Source of the DNA: an uncultured Elusimicrobia bacterium | Lineage (GTDB): Bacteria > Elusimicrobiota > Elusimicrobia > Elusimicrobiales > UBA9959 | Direction: 5' to 3' | Length of the DNA: 41,538 nt | Assembly (NCBI GenBank): GCA_937870775.1 | Contig: CALMZU010000306.1 | Location: 1 to 41,538, forward strand | Shown here: one piece after another, positions 1 to 7,085 of the stretch | How the letters are laid out: the number at the start of each line of letters is the position of its first letter | Numbering within the stretch: position 1 is the first letter of the stretch | Made by a program: the position numbers and the translations under genes | The notes under the pieces: generated by a model | The model's input: only the letters and a program-made list of their open reading frames with translations | Databases searched by the model: none | What the model was told of the DNA's origin: nothing

Positions 1-11
1 TGATAATCATC

Positions 12-22
12 TAGAGGTCCCC
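12..22 (+). repeat. Left subterminal inverted repeat of IS1111-type element
   Basis: TAGAGGTCCCC, exact reverse complement of 1513-1523. Confidence 0.9.
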
Positions 23-79
23 TCCTGCAGGTTGTGTAAAATTGCTTTGTCGAGGAGCAAAGTTACAAACCTGAGGAGG
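21..79 (+). promoter_or_regulatory. 5' leader hairpin sequestering the transposase Shine-Dalgarno
   Basis: 21-26 cctcct pairs with 74-79 aggagg; 28-33 with 68-73; 35-39 with 63-67 (single-G bulges at 27 and 34); inner stem 45-49/58-62. The SD (73-79) is inside the stem. Confidence 0.65.
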
Positions 80-87
80 AGACACTT

Positions 88-1107
88 ATGAGATTATACG
101 CCGCAATCGACCTGCATTCCAACAACAGCGTACTGGTAATCCTGAACCAGAGCGATAAAGTCGTCTATGAGAAACGCCACCCGAACGACCTGCCGACGAT
201 CCTGGCGCAGTTGAAACCGCACAAAAAAAGCATCCAGGCAATAGCGGTTGAATCTACGTACAACTGGTACTGGCTGGTCGACGGTCTTCTGGAGGCCGGT
301 TACGAAGTGAAACTTGTAAACACGGTAGCAGTGAAGACATACGACGGGCTGAAGTACACCTCCGACGAGCACGACGCACGGCACCTGGCGCACCTGCTGA
401 GGTTGGGAATACTGCCGACGGCCTACATCTACCCGAAAGAAGAGCGCGCCGTGCGCGACCTGCTGCGCAAAAGGGCACAGTTAGTGCGGGACCGCGTCAC
501 GCATATCCTGAGCATCCAGAATCTGGTCACCCGCAACAGCGGCAAGCAGATAACGCAGGCCGGCATACGCAGGTTGGATGAAAATACGCTGGGGCTGTTC
601 TGCGGCGGAAACGCCTTCCGCGTAATGGCGATAAAAAGCAGTTTGGAGATTCTGCGCTGCCTCGACGGACAGATAGCGGTGCTTGAACGGAAAGCACTGG
701 AGCAGGCCAAGGTGAAGCCGGAGTTCAAGCAGGTGACGACAATCGACGGAATCGGGGAGATCCTCGGCATGACCATTATGTATGAAGCCGGGGACATGGA
801 GCGTTTTGAAGAAGTGGGGCAGTTCGCTTCGTACGCGCGGTGCGTGGGGAGTTCCCGCTGGAGCAACGGCAAGAAGAAGGGCGAGAACAACCGGAAAAAT
901 GGGAACAAGTACCTGGCCTGGGCGTTTGTGGAAGCGGCGCACCATGCCGTGCAGTATAACGAACGTGTCAAGAAGTTCTACCAGCGCAAGAAGGCACGCA
1001 CCAACAGCGTAGTAGCCTGGAAGGCGGTGGCGCACAAACTGGCGCGTGCCTGCTATCACGTGGTAAAGGATAGAATCGCTTTCGACGAGGCGCGGGCTTT
1101 CGCGTGA
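88..1107 (+). CDS. IS110-family transposase (DEDD N-terminal domain, Transposase_20 C-terminal domain)
   Basis: N-terminal AAIDLHSNNSV, conserved E in AVESTYNWYWLVDGL, DEHDARHLAHLL; C-terminal GSSRWSNGKKKG...RKNGNKYLAWAFVEAA typical of IS110 proteins; SD gaggagg upstream. Confidence 0.95.
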   Translation: MRLYAAIDLHSNNSVLVILNQSDKVVYEKRHPNDLPTILAQLKPHKKSIQAIAVESTYNWYWLVDGLLEAGYEVKLVNTVAVKTYDGLKYTSDEHDARHLAHLLRLGILPTAYIYPKEERAVRDLLRKRAQLVRDRVTHILSIQNLVTRNSGKQITQAGIRRLDENTLGLFCGGNAFRVMAIKSSLEILRCLDGQIAVLERKALEQAKVKPEFKQVTTIDGIGEILGMTIMYEAGDMERFEEVGQFASYARCVGSSRWSNGKKKGENNRKNGNKYLAWAFVEAAHHAVQYNERVKKFYQRKKARTNSVVAWKAVAHKLARACYHVVKDRIAFDEARAFA

Positions 1108-1512
1108 AGATTTGGTGCGGCAGGCGAGCTCGTGGGTTCGCTGGCAGAACCAGTAGCCTTGATTAGACGCCTGCCGCACCCGCTGTTTTAGGCGGAGACG
1201 CCCTGGTCGTGAGCCAATGAAGCGCTGGCGCGGCGCAAGCCGCAAGCCATAAACTTGTGGGCGGACATTTTGTTCGCCGTTAAATGGACACGACTGGGAA
1301 CCAACGGTTTTCTGGGCCCCGGTTACACGGGGCAGGGGCTTCGGCGGTAGTATTGCCGCGGCCTTGATCCTGATGGGTGCGTGGTGCGGCTTCGTCCGAC
1401 GCCACTTAAAGAGAACCAGGGAGCGGCTAAGCCTTGAGCAGCATGACAGAACGGATTTCTATGAGCGGAGAAACCACAAACCTGTGGTCGGAGAGGCTTT
1501 GCCTCTTGACTC
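1108..1512 (+). ncRNA. Candidate guide (seekRNA/bridge-RNA-like) non-coding region of the IS1111-type element
   Basis: No credible ORF; hairpins at 1114-1180 (13-bp perfect outer stem, internal loop, apical CTGG/CCAG hairpin), 1230-1243, 1260-1278, 1316-1333, 1344-1359, 1381-1405, 1473-1488, 1492-1506; 11-nt match to reconstructed target at 1371-1381. Exact RNA ends unknown. Confidence 0.6.
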
Positions 1513-1523
1513 GGGGACCTCTA
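1513..1523 (-). repeat. Right subterminal inverted repeat of IS1111-type element
   Basis: GGGGACCTCTA, exact reverse complement of 12-22. Confidence 0.9.
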
Positions 1524-1717
1524 ATGGGTGCGAACCCACTTCTCGCGGCAAGGAGCAGTGCGGGGCCGCGCTGCGTGGCCACGCCTGCGACGACATCTCG
1601 CGGATAAGCTTCCCCGTACCGCTGATCTAAAGACAGAAAGCAGCGTTTATATTGGGTTATCGGGGTTTTCGGCAAAGAAAAGTCGAACTTTAGTGCGAAG
1701 ACTCCGCCAGATTTCCC

Positions 1718-1755
1718 TAAACGAAGAACCCCGCCCATGCGGGGTTCTTCGTTTA
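1718..1755. terminator. Strong (bidirectional-capable) hairpin terminator
   Basis: 17-bp perfect stem TAAACGAAGAACCCCGC / GCGGGGTTCTTCGTTTA with CCAT loop. Confidence 0.75.
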
Positions 1756-1779
1756 TGTAAGGGTACGCCTTTGGGCGTC

Positions 1780-2367
1780 TCACCGGCACAGGGCCTGGTT
1801 GCAGGTGTAGCCCTCGTTGTAGGAACATCCTCGCTGGACGGGCCCCCCATCCTCCTCCGCGGCGGCCTCGCAGCTGGCGTTGCGCAACAGCGCCGGGCCG
1901 GAACGGGCCAAGGGCATGACAACTTTCAGTATCTCGCCGTACTTCGACGGGGGCACTGACCGCTCAAGGAGCGCCGTCCTCGCCGAGACGAAACCGCCGT
2001 CAAGCAACGTAAGGCTGTCCAGGAAATCCGCGGCGGCCGCCGGAGGAACGCCGCGCATGACCTCCCGCATATCCGACAGCGTTTTTCCGCCGGCCGGCAC
2101 AAAAGATTCGGCGTCGGCGGCGGAAGACTCGAAGGCCTTAAGAATGGAATCGGTCTTGGCTCCGGAGAAGCCGCGCTTCTTCAGCGTGGCATAGTTCATA
2201 GAGGCCACGCGCCCGTTTATCAGGCGCATGCCGGACATGAACTCGGTCCTGTCTTTTTGCGGCAGACCGCCGAGTATGTCTTTCACGGTCATGAGCCTGC
2301 CCCGGTACTGGCCTTCAGCCGCGGCGGCCGCGGCAAGGCATAGGCACAAGACCGCGGCCTTCTTCAT
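1780..2367 (-). CDS. Secreted tetra-Cys protein with two internal ~50-aa repeats (paralogue of 3313-4035)
   Basis: Signal peptide MKKAAVLCLCLAAAAAAEGQ; C-terminus NASCEA...RGCSYNEGYTCNQALCR; similar to 3313-4035 product throughout. Confidence 0.75.
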   Translation of the reverse strand: MKKAAVLCLCLAAAAAAEGQYRGRLMTVKDILGGLPQKDRTEFMSGMRLINGRVASMNYATLKKRGFSGAKTDSILKAFESSAADAESFVPAGGKTLSDMREVMRGVPPAAAADFLDSLTLLDGGFVSARTALLERSVPPSKYGEILKVVMPLARSGPALLRNASCEAAAEEDGGPVQRGCSYNEGYTCNQALCR

Positions 2368-3266
2368 GCCGGGTCCTTCCCGCCCAGCCCTATCAGCTTC
2401 AGGCCTTTGCGTATCTTTCCCAGGGAAACCTCGCCGTTGTCGTCGCTCCAGCCTTTAAAATCATACAGCACCTTCCCGTCCAGCAGGAAGTAGAAACGCG
2501 GGGAGAAGGTCAGGTCGAAACCGGGGAAGTCCCCCGACTTCCGGGCCACGTAGACCGGAATCGGGGCGAAGAGGGCTTTATCCGCTCTGACGGCGGCCGG
2601 GTCGAAAGACCGGGTTATGACCACCGTGTTGGCGCGCAGCGTCTCGGCCAGCCCTGGGCTGCGTTTTACGCCGGCTATGGCCGACACTACGGACCCGCAG
2701 CCGGGCAGTACCACTATTACAACCTTCGGCCCGGTGCCCAGCGGCAGGGTAAGCGCATCTGCCCGCCCGCCGTCGGCCGAAATATCGAAGACCTGCCACT
2801 GCCCCGCCGTTTTCCCTGCGCCGATCACGGCGGGGATATCCACGGCCTCCGCATCCGGGAAACGTCCCTTCAGCGAGGAGGCCTCGCTAAAAAGCCGAGC
2901 AGCCACCAGGCCTGAAATGGTCTTAGCCGCGTCTTCCGGGCCGGCCCGGCCGCGCCGCGCCTTCTCCTCGAAAACCGTCCTCACCTTAAGGGCCAGGCTT
3001 TCATCGTCGGGCGAATAGAACGACGCGGAACGCAGAAGCCGGAAGAGGGAATCTACGGCGCCGTCAGGATAACCTCGCAGGCTCTCCGCGGAGAGGTCCG
3101 CGCCACGAAGGCCGCCGGCGCAGGCGCTTATCGCGGGATTGTCCCGTCTCTGTTTTGCGTCGTCCACGCAGGCGGCGGCACGCGTTATACGCCGCTGCCC
3201 GCCGGCACAGCCGGCGGCTAGCAGCGCGCACAGTACCGGACAAAGAATGCCTCCGTGTCTATTCAT
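2364..3266 (-). CDS. Lipoprotein with thioredoxin/TlpA-like C-terminal domain (single Cys in place of CxxC)
   Basis: Start at internal Met MNRHGGILCPVL; lipobox LLAAGC; KVVIVVLPGCGSVVSAI...FYFLLDGKVLYDFKGW resembles a Trx-like fold. Stop overlaps start of 1780-2367 (ATGA). Confidence 0.65.
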   Translation of the reverse strand: MNRHGGILCPVLCALLAAGCAGGQRRITRAAACVDDAKQRRDNPAISACAGGLRGADLSAESLRGYPDGAVDSLFRLLRSASFYSPDDESLALKVRTVFEEKARRGRAGPEDAAKTISGLVAARLFSEASSLKGRFPDAEAVDIPAVIGAGKTAGQWQVFDISADGGRADALTLPLGTGPKVVIVVLPGCGSVVSAIAGVKRSPGLAETLRANTVVITRSFDPAAVRADKALFAPIPVYVARKSGDFPGFDLTFSPRFYFLLDGKVLYDFKGWSDDNGEVSLGKIRKGLKLIGLGGKDPA

Positions 3267-3312
3267 AAACTGCGCCCCTGAGCTAATGACTACGCGCACA
3301 CCACTTCCGTAC

Positions 3313-4035
3313 TTATTTGCAAACACTAGAATCGCAAGTCGAGTCCTCCGTGGAGGAACAGCCGTACTCGATCGTCCTGTCGTTAAATATCCAGGCCTCG
3401 CACGTAGCGTTCTTTACAACACTCCTGACGGCAGCACCATTAACGACCGACGGCAACACCGACTGAATTATCTGCTCCGCCCTTTCAGCGGGAACGGTCG
3501 CCCCCAACTGGCCGGTCTTTACCGACGCCACCTTGCCGTCGAGAACGCGCATGCTTTCAATGAACTCTAGCCGGGCTTCTTCCGGAAGGTCCTTCAGCAG
3601 CGCTCCAAGTTCTATACCGCCATTGCTGTCCGTCATGCCCTCGGTCCTGGCCGCTGAAGCGATGAACGGCTTCAGAACAGCGTCCACGCGCGAAGCGGGG
3701 AGACCTTTATCGATAAGAGCGGCCCTGTCCGCCGGGAAAATATTGCCGTCCGCTATGCGCATCCCGGACATCAGTTCGACGCGTTCCCCGGCCGAAAGCC
3801 CGGAAAGAAGGTTCTTAACCAGCACCAGCCGCCCCCTGTAGGGAGCCGCTGGCGCGGCATTAATTGCCGGCTCGCCGGCTTTCGGGCCGGCCTTCTCCTG
3901 ATCCGCCCGCTCCTGCAGGTAGGTGTTAACGCTTGTGCCGCTGGGGCCGTCGAACAGTACTTTAACGTCCGAAGCGTTAGCCGCGCCAGCCGCGAAGAAC
4001 GCAAAACCCGCCATCGCTATTATATGTCTTTTCAT
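3313..4035 (-). CDS. Secreted tetra-Cys protein with two internal ~50-aa repeats (paralogue of 1780-2367)
   Basis: Start MKRHIIAMAGFAFFAAGAANAS preceded by ggaggcggt; C-terminus NATCEA...YGCSSTEDSTCDSSVCK. Confidence 0.75.
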   Translation of the reverse strand: MKRHIIAMAGFAFFAAGAANASDVKVLFDGPSGTSVNTYLQERADQEKAGPKAGEPAINAAPAAPYRGRLVLVKNLLSGLSAGERVELMSGMRIADGNIFPADRAALIDKGLPASRVDAVLKPFIASAARTEGMTDSNGGIELGALLKDLPEEARLEFIESMRVLDGKVASVKTGQLGATVPAERAEQIIQSVLPSVVNGAAVRSVVKNATCEAWIFNDRTIEYGCSSTEDSTCDSSVCK

Positions 4036-4144
4036 TACCGCCTCCATAAAATTCCCGTCTATGCCGGTGACGGGGCATTTTTTATGCCAAGCGGCCATGA
4101 AAGGCTAAGAACTAGCGGAGCTTATTCCGGATTTAGGGGGATTT

Positions 4145-4207
4145 AGGGGACGCTTTTTACTAATTGATTATTTATCCACAATAGTCAAATTGTAAAAAGC
4201 GTCCCCT
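4145..4207. repeat. Fold-back (REP/MITE-like) element
   Basis: AGGGGACGCTTTTTAC (4145-4160) / GTAAAAAGCGTCCCCT (4192-4207) perfect; interior AATTGATTATT also pairs with AATAGTCAAATT with one bulge. Shares AGGGGACGCT-N11/12-GATTATTTATC with 15491-15523. Confidence 0.7.
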
Positions 4208-4228
4208 TCTTTTTTATAGAATCAGAAG

Positions 4229-5773
4229 GTGAGCTACAAAGCCAATATACTTGTGGTGGACGACGAAGAGGCGCTGCAGGAACTGATAACCGCGGCGCTG
4301 ACGCGGCTGGGTTACCGCGTTACCTGCGCCTCCGACGGCGCCGCCGGCGTGGAGAAGGTGCGGGCCGAAAGGTTCGACCTGGCCATCATGGACATCATGA
4401 TGCCCGGCATGGACGGCATCACGGCGCTGGGCGAGATAAAGAAGCTCGACCCCGAGCTGGAGGTCATCATGGCCACCGGCCACGGCACCATGGGCACCGC
4501 CGTGCAGAGCCTCAGGAAAGGCGCCTTCGACTACCTGCACAAGCCCTTCCAGGTGTCGCAGCTGGCGGCGGTGGTGGAACGGGCTCTCGAGAAGCGCAAA
4601 TTCAACGACATAGCCCGCGCCATCTTCTCTACGATAAAACCCGACGAACTGCCGCGCATAATAATAGATTCCGCCATGCGCATACTGAAGGCCGACGAGG
4701 CCTTCCTCGCGGTGGCCGGGCGCGACGGGCGGCTGGCCATGGACCTGGCCGAGGGCCTGGACTCGCCGGAGATGGCGGCCGCGCGGCTGGAGCTGTGCCG
4801 CCGGGCCGGGCCCCGGCTGGCGGCCGGCGGCGCAGTGACGCTGATAGAGAACCCCGCCGAGGACAAGGTCTTCGCCGGCATACCCGGCACGGAGGGCATA
4901 AAGGCCTCGCTGCTGCTGCCCCTCCGGGACGGCGATACGCTCGCCGGCCTGATAGGCATAAACCGCCGCCAGTCCGGCGAGTACTACGGCGAGAACGACC
5001 TGCAGCAGGCGCGGCTCTTCGGCTCGCTGGTGAACCTCTCTTTCAGGAACGCCAAGCTCTACCGCCAGCTGCAGGAGACGCAGGGGCAGCTGGTGCAGGC
5101 GGAGAAGATGTCGGCGCTGGGCCAGTTGGCCGGCGGCCTGGCGCACGAGATCAATAACCCGCTCTCCGGCATACTGGGCCTCACCCAGCTGGTCCTAGAG
5201 AACACGGAGAAGGACAGCCAGAACTACAAGGACCTCAAGGACATAGAGAGCTCGGTGTTCCGCTGCAAGAAGATCATCACCTCGCTGCTTTCGTTCGCGC
5301 GCCAGGAAAAGACCCGCCTGGAGCCCGTCAGCGTGAACGAGGTGCTGGAGGAGACGCTGACGCTTTGCGCGCGGCAGATGGAGCTGAAGCACATAAAGAT
5401 AGAGCGGGCCTTCGGCGAGGCGCTGCCGATGGTGAACGCCGATTTCCAGCAGCTGATGCAGGTGTTCCTCAACATCCTGACCAACGCCCGCGACGCCATG
5501 CCCGACGGCGGGGTGATAACCATAACCACCTCGCTCGCGCGCGACGCGGCCGGCCGCGAGACCGTAAGCGCCTCGGTGGCCGACACCGGCCCCGGCATAC
5601 CGCAGGAACTGCTGGGCCGCGTCTTCGACCCTTTCTTCACCACCAAGCCGGTGGGCAAGGGCACCGGCCTGGGGCTCTCCGTCTGCGCCGGCATAGTGCA
5701 GCGCCACAACGGCGCGATAAGGGCCGAAAGCGGCCCGCGCGGCTCGGTGTTCACGGTGACCCTGCCCGTATGA
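4229..5773 (+). CDS. REC-GAF-HisKA-HATPase_c soluble sensor histidine kinase
   Basis: ILVVDDEE...DIMMPGMDG...KPF receiver; GLAHEINNPLSGILG H-box; NARDAMPDGG N-box; DTGPGIP and GKGTGLGLSV G-boxes. GTG start. Confidence 0.9.
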   Translation: MSYKANILVVDDEEALQELITAALTRLGYRVTCASDGAAGVEKVRAERFDLAIMDIMMPGMDGITALGEIKKLDPELEVIMATGHGTMGTAVQSLRKGAFDYLHKPFQVSQLAAVVERALEKRKFNDIARAIFSTIKPDELPRIIIDSAMRILKADEAFLAVAGRDGRLAMDLAEGLDSPEMAAARLELCRRAGPRLAAGGAVTLIENPAEDKVFAGIPGTEGIKASLLLPLRDGDTLAGLIGINRRQSGEYYGENDLQQARLFGSLVNLSFRNAKLYRQLQETQGQLVQAEKMSALGQLAGGLAHEINNPLSGILGLTQLVLENTEKDSQNYKDLKDIESSVFRCKKIITSLLSFARQEKTRLEPVSVNEVLEETLTLCARQMELKHIKIERAFGEALPMVNADFQQLMQVFLNILTNARDAMPDGGVITITTSLARDAAGRETVSASVADTGPGIPQELLGRVFDPFFTTKPVGKGTGLGLSVCAGIVQRHNGAIRAESGPRGSVFTVTLPV

Positions 5774-6129
5774 AAAAGATACTGATAGTGGACGACGAGG
5801 CCGTGGTGAGGAACTACGTACGCCGCGCCCTCGCGAGCCGGGGCTTCGATGTGGAAGAAGCCGCCGGCGGCGGCGAGGCCCTGGCGAAGCTCGCGGCCGG
5901 CGCTTACGACGCCCTGATCTGCGACCTGAAGATGCCGGACATGCGCGGCGAGGAAGTAATAAAAAAAGCCGCGGCGCTGCGCCCCGGCATGAAGCTTATA
6001 GTTATAACCGGCTCGGTCTCCGACGTCCCCGACCCGGTGGCCCCCGGCGTGAAAGCCGACGGCTGCCTGATAAAGCCCTTCGGCATCGGCGAGATACGCG
6101 ACCTGGTGGCCAGCCTGCTGCCGGCCTAG
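5770..6129 (+). CDS. Single-domain (CheY-like) response regulator
   Basis: MKKILIVDDEAVV...LICDLKMPDM...VITGS...KPFG; ATG overlaps stop of upstream kinase. Confidence 0.88.
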   Translation: MKKILIVDDEAVVRNYVRRALASRGFDVEEAAGGGEALAKLAAGAYDALICDLKMPDMRGEEVIKKAAALRPGMKLIVITGSVSDVPDPVAPGVKADGCLIKPFGIGEIRDLVASLLPA

Positions 6130-7037
6130 TGCAGGCCGCAGTCGTCCGAGATAGCTTCCTCCTCCTTCATCAGCGCGAACACCGAGTCCATCTCGGCGGC
6201 GCTCAGCCGCGGCGCTTCCGCCGCCCGGTAATAGACGTTCACCAGCCTGTAAAAAGCCCGGCGGTCGGCCGGGTCCTGCAGTTCTCCGCCGGGGTTGCGC
6301 CGCAGCCGCGCCTTGTCGAAGCCCGGGTCGCGCATCTGCATGGCCCAGTAGCGGGCCTTGGCGTCCAGCGCGGCTATCTCGCGCGCGGCCAGCCTGGCCT
6401 TGCGGGCGTTGCAGTTCTCGGTGCTGAGGCTCGCCGGAGCGTCCCTGAAATCCACGAAGGCCGGCTTGAACTCCTGCTCGCCGAACATCGCGGCTATGGC
6501 CTCGAGGTCGGGCACCTCGAACTCGAACTCGGGACGCTCCGGCAGTATCTCCCACTGCCTCTCGGTCTGCGCTTCCACGGTATGCAGCACCGCCCCCGTC
6601 AGCGGGTCTATCATCTTGGCTATGATCTTCAGGTGATCGCGGGTGCCGAATATGGTGCCCACTATGATGGCGTCGGTGGGGTCTATCTTGGACCGGGTCC
6701 CCTCGGGCGCTTCCTCCGCGACGCCGGAGGCCGCCAGGCGCCGCTCCTCCAGCACCTTGTCCAGCTGCGAGCGCTCCAGCAGGTTCACCTTGCCCGACTC
6801 CACCAGGCAGGAAAGCAGTTTCTCGGAGATATACTCGCTCTCCTCGCGCGAGGTGCGGGCCTTACGCGCGAAGCCGAGCACGGCGAGGTTCTTGACCTTC
6901 TTATCGGCGGAATAGCTGGCGAAGTCGTCGGCCATCTTGGTGTACACGTCGGCGGGCCGCACCAGCGGGGGAGTAATGACGGTGAGCAGCAGCACCGAGC
7001 CTATTATCACCCACAAAGCGGTTTTGGCGGCCAGCAT
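6126..7037 (-). CDS. FlgO/CsgG-like protein
   Basis: N-terminal TM/signal; KNLAVLGFARKARTSREESEYISEKLLSCLVESGKVNLLERSQLDKVLEE...DAIIVGTIFGT pattern typical of FlgO/CsgG-like domains; SD aaggaggg. Confidence 0.65.
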   Translation of the reverse strand: MLAAKTALWVIIGSVLLLTVITPPLVRPADVYTKMADDFASYSADKKVKNLAVLGFARKARTSREESEYISEKLLSCLVESGKVNLLERSQLDKVLEERRLAASGVAEEAPEGTRSKIDPTDAIIVGTIFGTRDHLKIIAKMIDPLTGAVLHTVEAQTERQWEILPERPEFEFEVPDLEAIAAMFGEQEFKPAFVDFRDAPASLSTENCNARKARLAAREIAALDAKARYWAMQMRDPGFDKARLRRNPGGELQDPADRRAFYRLVNVYYRAAEAPRLSAAEMDSVFALMKEEEAISDDCGLH

Positions 7038-7085
7038 AACCCCTCCTTTCGCACTGATACTATACCAGCGCGCGGGAAAGCCGCC

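Larger units (their letters stand above)
5..1525 (+). mobile_element. IS110-family insertion sequence, IS1111-type (subterminal IRs, long 3' non-coding region)
   Basis: IS110-type transposase; perfect 11-bp inverted repeat TAGAGGTCCCC (12-22) / GGGGACCTCTA (1513-1523). Ends inferred from candidate AT core at 3-4 and 1524-1525; the exact boundary is uncertain by a few bp. Confidence 0.8.

Noticed and set aside
1114-1506. CRISPR-like repeat array in the repeat-rich NCR
   Set aside because: The repeats are hairpins and two short shared words, not regularly spaced direct repeats.
1524-1550. tRNA-like T-arm (GGGTGCGAACCCAC TTCTCGCGGCA) at the IS right flank
   Set aside because: Loop/stem geometry does not fit a T-arm (6-nt loop or GNRA tetraloop, G at position 55), and no D or anticodon arm is visible within the window.
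1364-1630. ORF 1364-1630 (+) and ORF 1427-1828 (-)
   Set aside because: They cross the IS right end and the structured non-coding region, have no recognisable family signature, and are better explained as chance ORFs in GC-rich DNA.
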